Shown: piece by piece, positions 42,517 to 52,600 of the stretch
Layout: every line of letters starts with the position of its first letter
How positions within the stretch are numbered: position 1 is the first letter of the stretch
Source of the DNA: Spirosoma soli
GTDB taxonomy: Bacteria; Bacteroidota; Bacteroidia; Cytophagales; Spirosomataceae
Reading direction: 5' to 3'
DNA: 64,000 nucleotides
Assembly (NCBI RefSeq): GCF_042684525.1
Contig: NZ_JBHULN010000005.1
Span: 310,001 to 374,000, forward strand
Notes under the pieces: model-generated
Databases searched by the model: none
The model's input: only the letters and a program-made list of their open reading frames with translations
Told to the model about the DNA's origin: nothing
Program-made: the position numbers and the translations under genes

Positions 42517-43287
42517 TTAAAACTTGCGAACAAATCCAACACGAATAGCCTGGCTATCAGGCTGGATTAGCCAGGCGGACCCACGGTTAGCCGTGCGCGG
42601 CTGCTTTGACTTACGAACAACTAACCAAACGACATTGGCAACGGCGAGGGCTGCGGTTGCTCCGGCCACAATAGTAAATGTCCCCTGGCGACTCTCAATA
42701 TCCTTACGCTTCGTTTCGGCAGTGTTCCACTCGGGAAGTGTTGCCGCTACGGTATTTTTGTTATACGCTTCTACGTCTTTGTTCAGGCTTGACGACAATG
42801 AAAACGTGTAAGCAGCTAGTCCGCCTGTAGCGACCCAGCCAATAATTGGTAATATTGATTTCTTCGGAGCTGTCACGACCGGGACAGGAGCTGGTGTTGG
42901 TGGTTTGGCTGCTACTGGGGGGCGGCTCCCCGACACTGGCCGCACCAACCGGATGATCACTTCAACTTCTTCATCCAACTGTACATTATCCCGCACGACG
43001 TCCCAATAAATGGTCTTGTTACGGCCAGGTGTTAATGATTTACCCACATTACCGCTGACGGTGTTCGGACGAAACCGCCGACCCGAGGCCGTTTCAATTT
43101 CAACGTACAGCGAGTCACTGGGCTGAACCGACGGCAGGTCGTACTGAATAACCAGCCGTTTGGTCTTCTCGTCGGTCGATATCCGGATGTTCGTTGCCTG
43201 CGACGGGCTTTGTTGAGCCCGAGCATGTAAGACTGCAAGTAATACGATTAGAAGAGTTAACAGTTTATGATTAAATATCAATTTCAT
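42517..43287 (-). CDS. Ig-like/two-membrane-helix protein, operon A copy
   Basis: The 256-residue protein has a signal peptide (1-25) and a beta-sandwich domain (about 30-118) with D-S-L-Y-V-E-I-E-T-A-S-G-R and Y-W-D-V-V-R-D-N-V. A Pro-rich linker leads to two membrane helices (about 145-165 and 203-224) that flank a coiled coil. It is a paralogue of the operon B protein at 47442-48230. Function unknown. Its constant place next to caspase genes suggests a membrane or assembly role. Confidence 0.8.
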   Translation of the reverse strand: MKLIFNHKLLTLLIVLLAVLHARAQQSPSQATNIRISTDEKTKRLVIQYDLPSVQPSDSLYVEIETASGRRFRPNTVSGNVGKSLTPGRNKTIYWDVVRDNVQLDEEVEVIIRLVRPVSGSRPPVAAKPPTPAPVPVVTAPKKSILPIIGWVATGGLAAYTFSLSSSLNKDVEAYNKNTVAATLPEWNTAETKRKDIESRQGTFTIVAGATAALAVANVVWLVVRKSKQPRTANRGSAWLIQPDSQAIRVGFVRKF

Positions 43288-43307
43288 AGTCAGACGATTA
43301 TACCTTA

Positions 43308-45569
43308 TTACTCAACTATTAATGCCCAAACATCCTGAGACCTCACACCATTGCCATCCATTGAAGACCCAAAGCACAGATAGATTGTATTACCAATACT
43401 AAACAAGGTTCGACCCGATAAACTAGGCGGCTGAGGGCCTTGAGAGGAAAGTGATACTTGTAGCCACTGTCCGTTTTTGTATTCAAATAATTTGTTATCA
43501 TCAACCGATACCGCGAAGGCTCTATTACCAATTGTAACACCCGTATTGATGCGAGGTTGAGGCATATCGGCTTTAGCGTCAAATTTAGTTGTTGCATTGG
43601 GGCTAAATTCGACTGTAGCAGTAGGATGGCTGTAGGTGTTATTAATAACTAGTGTTCCACCGCCAATAACACATTTACCATCATAAGAGACCATCGCTGG
43701 GTCGCGAACTCCCGCCAGACGAGTTCCCATACCTGTCAATGGAATAATCGCTGATGTACTGGTTTCTGTATTATACTCAAGTATGCTAGACTGATCTACT
43801 GTTTTACCTGCAGCATCTATAATAAGACCAATTCCTATATAGGCTTTCTTTCCAAGGACACACACGTTACAGAATGCCCTATTTAAGCGAGCGTCAGTAC
43901 GGCTAGTCCATTTATCTTCTTTTGGATTATAAATTAGGATTTCTGATTTGATGCTATTGTTATTAAATAAACCGGTCAAATAGCCCACTCCATCAACGGC
44001 AAAGGCCGCGCCATTAAATCCTCTTAAAGGCAGGTTGGCTTTCCTCGTCCAAGTTTCATTACTCGGATCAAATTGCCATACTTCGTCTGTCAGGCTCTCT
44101 GGTGCTAAATCGCCACCAGCGATGTAAGCTTTATTGTCAATAACGAACACATCTGAATTGGCTCTAGCTGCACCGGGAAAATTGTTTAAACGACGCCATA
44201 CAAATGAAACTGGTAATGTTTTAAACTTCTTTACTTCTCCATAACCAGGTTCCGCTTTACCATTAACAGGTATAGTAATTGCGTAAGCTCTGTAATAGTA
44301 TTCGGTATTTGGTTCCAGCGGCAGATTGTAAATGTCTGTGGCAAGACCGTATAGACTATTTAATTTTAATTCGCTGCCCGGTTCACGATTGGACATCACC
44401 ACGCTCCCATTGTCAGGTTTGGGGTCACTATTCGTTTTTGAGAAGCAGATACCGTATTTATCTATTGTCGTCGGTGCTGATTTTACCTTCAACACCAAAT
44501 TGGCTTTTGTCGCCGTAATAGCTACCGCATCAACGGTTTCAACATCCGGTTTTTGAGCTACGGGTGCAGCGCCCGTTTGGAACGTTTTTACTGAACCATA
44601 CCTAACAGTGTCAACTTTATTGATCGCATAGGACCGGTAATAGTATTTTTTGTTTGGTTCCAAGTTAGTAAGCACTATAGTGGCCGATGCCCCTGTAACT
44701 CCCGAGGCAGCCGCTTTGCTGTCACCGACTGATGGCGTCTGATTGCTGGGCGAATACACAACTCCGTACTCCTTCAAAGTGACCTGACTGGCATTTGTAA
44801 CCTGGCTTTGCACCACAGCGGAACTTGATGATGGCGTCCCCACTACATCGAGAGTTTCAACCGACGGGACCGGTTCACCTGTTTTAGCCTGCCTCACATC
44901 ACCATAGCTTACATCACCCGTGCTGGTAATCGCATAAGCCCTATAGTAGTACGTTGTGTTGGGCAGCAGGTTCGTGACGGACACAGGAACAGTTGCTCCC
45001 GTAGCGTTGACCGCCGGAATTTTATTATCACTAACAGTCGGGGTTTGGCTAGTAGGCGAATAAACAACGCCATATTCTTTAAGCGTTACAGTGCTGCTAT
45101 TCATGACCTGCACCTGTATCTGGAAAGAATTTGATCCAGGCGAGCCAGTCAAATCGAGGGTTCTTACATCAGCAATAACAGTTGCTGTTTTAAAAGACAT
45201 TATTTCACCATAGCCAACGATGCCTTTATCGTTAATGGCGTAGGTACGGTAGTAATACGTAGTATTAGGCTGTAGACCATTCAGCATGACTTGGGCATTA
45301 CCAGTTGTACCATTAGCTGGTATTTTGGTATCACTAGTAGTCGGTTGCTGATTCGAGGAAGAAAAGACGACACCAAATTCCTTTAGGCTATTTGGGCCTA
45401 AAGTTTCAATCCGGCAATCAACTTGCACCGAAGTCGTAGCTGGATTAGTAGCCGTTCCAGTCTTAACCTGGGGAATAAGATCATAGGGATTCACTTTCCA
45501 TTTGGAACAGTTAGCCAACAGTAATCCTAAGCCTAGCATGATAAGCAAGCTACGTAAAGATAACGCCAT
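43308..45569 (-). CDS. Fn3-like repeat and Kelch-repeat lipoprotein, operon A
   Basis: From ATG 45569 the product has 753 residues. The leader ends in L-L-A-N-C-S-K-W, a lipobox. Three to four fibronectin-type repeats follow, each with L-K-E-(F/Y)-G-V-V-(F/Y) and T-Y-Y-Y-R-(T/A)-Y-A-I. The second half is Kelch-like (A-Y-I-A-G-G-D-L, W-T-R-K-A-N-L-P) and should form a beta propeller. This looks like an exported recognition or adhesion protein. An ORF start at 45614 falls inside the promoter, so 45569 is used. Confidence 0.85.
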   Translation of the reverse strand: MALSLRSLLIMLGLGLLLANCSKWKVNPYDLIPQVKTGTATNPATTSVQVDCRIETLGPNSLKEFGVVFSSSNQQPTTSDTKIPANGTTGNAQVMLNGLQPNTTYYYRTYAINDKGIVGYGEIMSFKTATVIADVRTLDLTGSPGSNSFQIQVQVMNSSTVTLKEYGVVYSPTSQTPTVSDNKIPAVNATGATVPVSVTNLLPNTTYYYRAYAITSTGDVSYGDVRQAKTGEPVPSVETLDVVGTPSSSSAVVQSQVTNASQVTLKEYGVVYSPSNQTPSVGDSKAAASGVTGASATIVLTNLEPNKKYYYRSYAINKVDTVRYGSVKTFQTGAAPVAQKPDVETVDAVAITATKANLVLKVKSAPTTIDKYGICFSKTNSDPKPDNGSVVMSNREPGSELKLNSLYGLATDIYNLPLEPNTEYYYRAYAITIPVNGKAEPGYGEVKKFKTLPVSFVWRRLNNFPGAARANSDVFVIDNKAYIAGGDLAPESLTDEVWQFDPSNETWTRKANLPLRGFNGAAFAVDGVGYLTGLFNNNSIKSEILIYNPKEDKWTSRTDARLNRAFCNVCVLGKKAYIGIGLIIDAAGKTVDQSSILEYNTETSTSAIIPLTGMGTRLAGVRDPAMVSYDGKCVIGGGTLVINNTYSHPTATVEFSPNATTKFDAKADMPQPRINTGVTIGNRAFAVSVDDNKLFEYKNGQWLQVSLSSQGPQPPSLSGRTLFSIGNTIYLCFGSSMDGNGVRSQDVWALIVE

Positions 45570-45611
45570 AAAAACAAGTGTTAATATGTTATTTATCAAC
45601 AGTTTACTTAG

Positions 45612-45643
45612 CAAATGTACAGCGTAGCACTGGGTGTAGGCAA
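45612..45643 (-). promoter_or_regulatory. Bacteroidota-type promoter of caspase operon A
   Basis: On the minus strand TTG (plus 45641-45643) and TACATTTG (plus 45612-45619) are 21 bases apart, a full match to TTG-N(19-23)-TAnnTTTG. The Fn3/Kelch gene starts 43 bases downstream at 45569. An 8-bp inverted repeat ACGGTATT/AATACCGT lies just upstream. Confidence 0.65.
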
Positions 45644-45797
45644 TACCGTGAATACGGTATTTTGACGAGAATATGCCCCTTATTTTACCACCAAAAAGGG
45701 TGATTTACCCGTTGCTATATTGAATCTTGTAATATGGGTTACCTGCCGTTTTTATGTCCTATAAATAGATTAAGAAAACTGTGTTTTTATTATCTTC

Positions 45798-46267
45798 TTA
45801 CTTACTATACGTAATCCAGCTCAGCGTTACCGTCCGGCCAGTAAAGTTGTAACTACCGACATGAAACACGCCGTACCGGCCTTCGTTTGTCACATAAGCA
45901 AACTCCCGTTGGCATTCGGATCACAAGCCGGTAAGCCAATCTCGAACTGTCTTGCCGAAAACGTCAGGACAGTCAACTCTTCAAAAGAGATTGCTGATAG
46001 ACTGAGCACCGTGGTCAGGCTATATCTAGTTCCACTGGCTGGCACAAAGAGGAGATTGTTGCTTTCAGTTACGTTCCATTTAAAATCACCCGCAGCACTA
46101 ATGGTCTTTCCGCCATCGAGATCGTAAAACCCGTTCTCTGCAATCGTGACTTGGCCTTTTGAAAATACATTGGAGGCTTCGACCTCTTTAGGGTCAATAT
46201 TCCATGTAGAACATCCCATGGATAGACCAGCAAGCGTAATCACCAGGACGAGGTTAGCTGTGGTCAC
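45798..46267 (-). pseudogene. Frameshifted small lipoprotein of operon B
   Basis: The frame starts with a leader and lipobox L-S-M-G-C-S-T-W and runs 125 residues to a TGA at 45890. From about 45905 another frame continues sensibly (E-F-A-Y-V-T-N-E-G-R-Y-G-V-F-H-V) to TAA at 45798-45800. One missing G in a GGG run (CCC on the plus strand near 45904) accounts for the shift and would restore about 156 residues. It follows the operon B caspase by 13 bases. A real mutation or a sequencing error are both possible. Confidence 0.7.
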
Positions 46268-46280
46268 TTGTACTGCGTAT

Positions 46281-47426
46281 CTATTTGCGTTGGAAATAAA
46301 AGTCTCCTGTCAGTGAGGTCGATTCCCAGGGTACCTGCTTGTTGTTCGATTGCTTCAATACTTCCGCCCGCACCTGCTGAAAAAGTTGAATGATTGTCTG
46401 ATTGGGCGTCTGTAAAGCTTTCAATAAAGCAGCCGTGTAAAGACCATTGCGGCCGTTGCCGTCGGCGGCCGTTTTTCCGGGCGAAGTGGCATAGGCAATG
46501 ACCGAGCCAATGGGGGCATCCATCGTGGCTAAGCCGTTATCGCCCCCGCCCCGGCTCCACTTGCGCTCAAAAGGAGCATCGCGACAGGCATCAAGCACCA
46601 CAATGTTAGTACGCGTACGGGCGTCTTCCATCTTAGTCAGAATACGATCGGCAGGTAAGCAATCATATTCTATCTCGTTGTCACTCTCCGGCTTAGCGTC
46701 CAGCGGCACGAGGTAATTACGCCCTTTACTTTGGACACCGTGTCCGGCGTAATAAAACAACCCCACCTGATAGTCACGTAGTTTGTCGCCAAAATTGTTA
46801 ATGGCTACACGCATAGCCCGGTTATCCAGATTGGTGTACTGCATGACCTCGAAGCCTAATTTTTTTAACGCAGCCGCCATATCATTAGCATCATTGACAG
46901 GGTTACTCAACTTGTTTGCGCTTGGGTAATCGGCGTTCCCAATTACCAACGCTAACCGCTTTTCGAGCACCAGCACGGGCGGCTTCTTGTAGTTTACTTC
47001 TAGTGATGAAGTTATCTCCCCTCCTCCCGTCAGATAGGCTACCAACTTCAGCTTGTTTCCACCCTCGATTAGTTGCACCGTCTGGCTGAATGTCTGCGGA
47101 CACTCTTTGTCCTGATCTACTTTCAGGTCACGAGTACCTGATTGTAATTTATCATTCAGGAAGAGCGTGTAACGAGCAACAGGTTTGGCCGACGTGATGC
47201 AGGCTTTAGCAATAAATGTAGGGGCCGACACAGTCTGGTCGGCTTCCATATCGCTTGTCCAGTCAATACGCGAGGCTACCGTTGTCGCAGGTACATTGGG
47301 GAAGAAGGGGGTTGTATTGAGCCGCGTCATCGGGCTTTGGAAGGTAGTCACTTGCTTTGGGGCAGGCTGGGCAAATACGGCTCCGACCAGCAAGCAGGCA
47401 GCAGTAAAGAGTATAGGCGTTTTCAT
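46281..47426 (-). CDS. Exported caspase-family (C14) protease, operon B
   Basis: The 381-residue protein has a signal peptide (1-20), an Ig-like domain (about 55-147) and a caspase domain with intact His229 (Y-Y-A-G-H-G) and Cys281 (V-L-D-A-C-R-D-A-P-F). It resembles the operon A caspase over its whole length. The gene lies 15 bases after the Ig-like/two-helix protein gene, in a tight operon. Confidence 0.9.
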   Translation of the reverse strand: MKTPILFTAACLLVGAVFAQPAPKQVTTFQSPMTRLNTTPFFPNVPATTVASRIDWTSDMEADQTVSAPTFIAKACITSAKPVARYTLFLNDKLQSGTRDLKVDQDKECPQTFSQTVQLIEGGNKLKLVAYLTGGGEITSSLEVNYKKPPVLVLEKRLALVIGNADYPSANKLSNPVNDANDMAAALKKLGFEVMQYTNLDNRAMRVAINNFGDKLRDYQVGLFYYAGHGVQSKGRNYLVPLDAKPESDNEIEYDCLPADRILTKMEDARTRTNIVVLDACRDAPFERKWSRGGGDNGLATMDAPIGSVIAYATSPGKTAADGNGRNGLYTAALLKALQTPNQTIIQLFQQVRAEVLKQSNNKQVPWESTSLTGDFYFQRK

Positions 47427-47441
47427 GATCCACGGAGCGGG

Positions 47442-48230
47442 TTAGAAGGTGCGGCTTAGTCCAATGCTGGTAATCTGACGGCCTGACTGAATCAGCAAGG
47501 ACGTTCGGGCGGGCTTTGGCTTTCGGACAACCATATAAACCACATTAGCTACGGCCACCAGGGCGGCCGCACCTGCCACCACGGTAAAGGTGCTTTTGTT
47601 CTTATCAATCTTAGCTTTTAGGTCATTAAAACGTTGCAGATCGGCTTCGTTGTCGGCAAATTCTTTGCTATTATACTCGTCTACGTCTTTGTTCAAGCCT
47701 AAGGCGATCGTAGTGGCATAACCCGCTAATCCGGCCGTGGCTACCCAGCCGATGATCGGGATTATCGATTTTTTACGTACAACCGTCCCCGGCTCGGCAA
47801 CGCGGTCGACGCTGGATTTTACGGCCGGCGAAACTGCCGACGTGCTTTTGTCCGCAGCCGCTACGGTGGCTGGGTCCGTAGTTGTCACCATACGAGCTAC
47901 CCGCAGTAATACCTTTACATCTTCGTTGAGCCGGACGTTATCACGCACAACATCCCAGGCAATTAATTTGCTCTTACCCGGTTTGAGCCCTGATCCTACG
48001 TCGCCGTTCACGCTCGTGGGCCGGACGATACGCCCTGAAGCGGTTTCAAGCTCGATGTAAATCGAATCGCCGGGTGATACCTGCGGCAGTTCATACTCAA
48101 TAATGACCTTGCGCACGGTTGGATCAGTACGTAGCCGGACGTTAGTGGCCGATGTCTGTGCTTCTACCCGACCCGATAGATGCAGCAGGACAGTAACGCA
48201 GCTAAGGATTATGTGATGGTGCTTTTTCAT
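47442..48230 (-). CDS. Ig-like/two-membrane-helix protein, operon B copy
   Basis: This 262-residue paralogue of the 42517-43287 protein has a signal peptide and the same beta domain signatures D-S-I-Y-I-E-L-E-T-A-S-G-R and W-D-V-V-R-D-N-V. Two membrane helices (about 155-175 and 220-240) flank a charged coiled coil. Placed 20 bases after the SUMF1 gene and 15 before the caspase. The conserved pairing with caspase genes is the best clue to its job. Confidence 0.8.
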   Translation of the reverse strand: MKKHHHIILSCVTVLLHLSGRVEAQTSATNVRLRTDPTVRKVIIEYELPQVSPGDSIYIELETASGRIVRPTSVNGDVGSGLKPGKSKLIAWDVVRDNVRLNEDVKVLLRVARMVTTTDPATVAAADKSTSAVSPAVKSSVDRVAEPGTVVRKKSIIPIIGWVATAGLAGYATTIALGLNKDVDEYNSKEFADNEADLQRFNDLKAKIDKNKSTFTVVAGAAALVAVANVVYMVVRKPKPARTSLLIQSGRQITSIGLSRTF

Positions 48231-48250
48231 AAGTAATAAGAAAGGACAGA

Positions 48251-49066
48251 TCAGGGTTCACGCACAACTCGAAAGCCAGTTTCGTTGGGCGGGGTGGCAA
48301 AACTTCGGTCGGCCACGCGGCAAAAGTTCGATTTATAAGAACCACCTCTGGCCACCCGGGCGGTACCTCTGGTGGGCCCAGTCGGGTTAATAGCCGTTCC
48401 CGTCAGTGTACTGTAATAGTTCACGGCGTATAGGTCAGCACAATGCTCATGGACGTTACCACTCATGTTGTAGATACCCAGTTCGTTGGGGGCTTTTGCC
48501 ATGCCGCTACCCGGCTGCGAAACGTTTGTCTGGGCCACGGCGGCCAGGTTATTGCTACCCGCGTACAGAAACCCCTGGCTTTTGGTACCCCCACGAGCGG
48601 CAAACTCCCACTCGGCTTCAGTTGGCAGGCGATACCGCTTGCCATTATTCACTTTGGTAGTTAGCCACTGGCAGTAAGCATTGGCATCGTCCCAGCTGAC
48701 ATTGACTACGGGGTACTCATTGATCAGCCCCCAGGGCGGAGTGGCAGGTGCGGCACGCTTCGTATCGGTAACGAAGTCGTTGTATTGCTTAACCGTGATT
48801 TCGAATTTACCAATGTAAAAGCCGCTCAGTTCAACGTCGTGAATAGGCATCTCATCAACGTCGCCATCGCCCCCCATTTTGAACTTACCGCCCTGCACAG
48901 TTATCAAATCTACCAGGGGTGCATTGGTTATGTCGGGGAGCTGAGTGACAGGAGGTGGGGGCGGAGGGGTTACTATCTCACGAATTGTTTTATCGGCTAC
49001 ATCCCATTTAGAGCAGCCCGCCAGCAACAGAATGAGTGTAAGAAACGTATAGAGTGTGGTACGCAT
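48251..49066 (-). CDS. SUMF1-fold lipoprotein heading operon B
   Basis: The 271-residue product has a lipobox (L-L-A-G-C-S-K-W) and a formylglycine-generating-enzyme-like domain (about 45-270) with R-L-P-T-E-A-E-W-E-F-A-A-R-G and N-M-S-G-N-V-H-E-H-C. The C-terminal active-site region reads R-G-G-S-Y-K-S-N-F-C-R and has only one Cys where true sulfatase activators have two. It is therefore more likely a binding or structural protein than an enzyme of that type. First gene of the operon. Confidence 0.86.
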   Translation of the reverse strand: MRTTLYTFLTLILLLAGCSKWDVADKTIREIVTPPPPPPVTQLPDITNAPLVDLITVQGGKFKMGGDGDVDEMPIHDVELSGFYIGKFEITVKQYNDFVTDTKRAAPATPPWGLINEYPVVNVSWDDANAYCQWLTTKVNNGKRYRLPTEAEWEFAARGGTKSQGFLYAGSNNLAAVAQTNVSQPGSGMAKAPNELGIYNMSGNVHEHCADLYAVNYYSTLTGTAINPTGPTRGTARVARGGSYKSNFCRVADRSFATPPNETGFRVVREP

Positions 49067-49604
49067 ACTGGTAAATGGACTAAAGATTCAGGTACTTTCC
49101 TCAGCAAACAAGAGCACTTTCAACTGACGATAACATGTTCATATATAGCCTGTTATTCCATAGAAAATATAGCGTAAAAATGACGTCAGCATACGATCAA
49201 AGCGGCATTATATTGAGCAAGCGGTAAACGTCTTTGAGTAACCGGTTATTCTACGCTCCCGAGTAAATACCTCATTATGATCATATTATGAAAAATATAT
49301 TCATTCATCGGCTCTCGTTAACCACTTCATTTAAGTTAGTCGCAGTCAGCATTGCCGAGGGCAACAAGTGTACTTCAGGTTGTGGTATGTTTTTGGCTAG
49401 ACGAGCTACTGGATACCGACAAGTTTATCGTCTGGCGATTGTTCTCTCAGTAAACGGGACAATGTCTTTGAGACCATTCGTTAGCTTTGGAGCCGTCTAG
49501 TAACATATTTCCCCCTGTACTCGTTATCAACAGGAAGCTTGTCGCTCCGAAGTGGCACTAAACTGACGTAGTCAGTCTTAAAATTTGTTCAACTATCTCG
49601 ACGA
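49067..49604. promoter_or_regulatory. Divergent spacer between SUMF1 lipoprotein and tamB
   Basis: This 538-base gap contains no gene I can support. Boxes like those in front of clpV occur at 49231-49241 (TCTTTGAGTAA) and near 49449-49472 (AGTAAACGG then TCTTTGAG). ACTGAC-GTA-GTCAGT forms a small palindrome near 49563. No clear TAnnTTTG was found for either flanking gene. Confidence 0.4.
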
Positions 49605-52600
49605 ATGTCCGTGTCGAAGTCGATAATTCGGGTTCTGTTTGGTCTGCTTGCGCTCGTGCTGTTGCTGGTGGGGTTTGTGGTGCTTGTGGCCACTACGCCC
49701 TGGGGGCAGGGCTTTGTGACAAAGCAGGTCAATAGTTATTTGGCAAAAAAAATTCAGTCGCCCTTTCGGATTGGACGCATCAGTTATTCCATTCCAGACT
49801 GGATTGAACTCGAAGACGTGTTCTTTAAAACCCCCAAAGGCGATACACTCATCGACGGTGGCCGCATGCGTGTAGACCTTGATATGTGGGGATTACTTAA
49901 TAACCGGGTAGCTATTAACCAGGTCGAACTGGAACGCATTCGTTTGAATATCAGCCGTACGTTGCCTGATACGTCCTTTAACTTCCAATACATTTTAAAC
50001 GCATTTGACACAGGCACCGCCCCTGAACCCTCAGACACAGCCTCGACTCCATTAGCGATTAATCTGACAGGGATTACCCTCAAAGATGTGCGTATTAAAT
50101 ACCGCGATGATGTGGTCGGCGCGGATGTTAATGCCTCTCTCGATAGCCTACGAGCCAACTTCAAAGAGACTGACGTTGATAAGTCACGGTATCATTTGTC
50201 GGACGTTACTATAGATGGCCTCAATGCCTTTACCCGTTTGTACGAAGGTTTACCTACACCCCCTAGCCCCCCCAGCGACCCAAACGATTCGCTCGATATT
50301 GGTTTAGGGAAGTGGCAGGTAAACCGCGCCAAGTGGGACGTCCGGGTTGAAACTGCTGATTTTAAAACGCAGGGTAGCATCGGACGACTAGCGATGGAAA
50401 CGGATTATTTCTACCTCAACGGCTCAAAGATTGGCATTCGATCGCTTAATCTGGCCAATGCCGATATTGCCGCCGTTCTGACTAAACCAACCCGAAAAGC
50501 GACAACAACCCAGCCCACGGCAACAACCGCAACGACCACCCCAGGCTGGCAGGCCAAACTGAGCAATGTCCGCTTCGCCGACAACCGGCTGCGTTTTGAC
50601 GATGAAACCGCTCCCCGGCAAAAGCGCGGCTTAGACTACGGTCATCTTGACTTGCAGAACCTAGGCATTGACGGCCGGTTTTTAACGTATGCTGATCTGG
50701 GTTCACGGGGCCAGCTCATAAGCGGTCAATTGCGCAATGGGCGGTTCCGGTCAACGAGCGGGTTTGTGCTTCAGAGCCTGAACGGCGACGTACTATATAC
50801 CGACAAAACGACCAGCGTGACTCGGCTATTCGTGCAAACCCCGACCTCGCTCCTGCGTGATCAGCTGGTGCTGCGTTACGATTCCCTGGCCCAGCTGAGT
50901 GATCCACGATTTGCTAAGCGCGTGAGCGTTAATGTCAATCTGCGCCAAAGCCGGTTGTCCGTTGACGATGTGCTACAACTGGCCCCTTTCCTGGCCGACA
51001 CCCCTCCCTTTGCGGGCAACCGTGGAGGTGTCTTCACGGCCAACGCGCAGGCAACCGGTACGCTGGCCGCCCTGAACCTGCCCCGACTTGAATTTGCGAT
51101 GCTTTCGGGCACACGAATTCGGGCGAAGGGTCGTCTGACCAACGTAACGGACCCCGAGCGCCTGGGGGTAGATATTGACATTCAGGAAGGCACAACCCGG
51201 CTGGCCGACATCAACAAACTAGCACCGAAAGGGTCTATTCCCCCATCAATTGCCCTGCCGCCAGCGCTGCGGCTAACCGGGCAGTTGAAGGGTCAGCTGA
51301 ACGATCTTATTCTGGATGCCAACCTGAACACCGACTGGGGAACCGCTAGTTTTGATGGTCGGTTGGCTGGCTTTGTTTCGGGGAAGAACCAGACCTACAA
51401 AGGAACGCTCGACCTGGATAACTTCGATGCCGGCAAATGGCTCAAGCAAACGGGCACCGTTGGCAAACTAACCGGCCGGGCTACCGTCGATGGTCGGGGC
51501 ATTGACGTCAACACACTCACTACGCGCTTTGATCTCAACGTGCAATCGGCCGAGTTGAGTGGCTACCGATACCAGAATCTCGATGCCGAAGGGAACCTGA
51601 CCAATGGTAACCTGACCTTGACGGGTGGCCTTAAAGATCCGAATGCGAACCTATCGCTGGACATTCGATCGAATCTGAAAGGAGAATTTCCGAGTGTAGA
51701 AGGTCAGACAGTGATTAACGAGCTGAATCTACAGCCGTTAAAACTCTACAATGACCCCTTATCGCTCAAAGGACGTATCCTACTGGACATGGCGTCGACC
51801 GATCCGGCCAAACCCGTAGGAACCGTTTCTGTGGGCGACGCCGTCGTTACGTTATCCGGTAAAAGCTATCCGATTGATTCGCTGTATGCCCGACTGGCGG
51901 CCAACGGCACCAACAAGACCGTGGTGGCGCAGGTGCCGGGGGCTCGGGTTAATCTCGATGGTCAGTTTGAATACACTCAGTTGTACGACATTATTGCCGG
52001 AGAAATCAGCAAGTACATTGCTATACCGGCCTTAACCTACAAACGAATTCCGCCCCCCTACGCCTTCACCGTTGGCATGAAAGCGTATCAGAATCCGTTG
52101 TTGCAGGCCTTCGTACCATCGCTGACTAGTTTGGACACGGTTCGCTTGAACGCGTACTTAGACAATACAAGGGATACAACCCTATCGGCGACGCTCCGTA
52201 CTGGTGTAGTTGTGTACGATACCACCACTTTGCAGGGAAGCCGCGTGACATTACGTGGGGTTGGCAATCAACTGAATGTCAATGGGCGCATTGATGGTGT
52301 TCTGTACGACGGTATCACCGTTCGGCAAACGAATCTGACCGGAACGGCGGCTAATAATCAGTTTCGGTTTGCGGTTATCAACAAGGACTCGGTTAATCAG
52401 GACCTGCACGGCATAGCCGGTACACTCAGCATTGTCGACTCCAGCTACCGGTTTCAGTTTGCCAAAAATGGGTTGCTTACCAACTATCAGCGGTGGGAAA
52501 CCGACACGACCGGCTTCGCGCAATACGGTAAAGACGGTGTACTGGTAAATAACATACGGATTGAGCAGGACCAGCAGTCACTGGAAATTACGAGTACTGA

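Noticed and set aside
48251..49066. SUMF1 protein as a sulfatase-activating formylglycine enzyme
   Set aside because: Only one Cys is found in the C-terminal active-site segment where the enzyme needs a pair, and there is no sulfatase gene nearby.
49288..49500. A 70-residue plus-strand frame between the SUMF1 gene and tamB
   Set aside because: It has no recognised features, overlaps the repeated boxes and has no good promoter or ribosome site.
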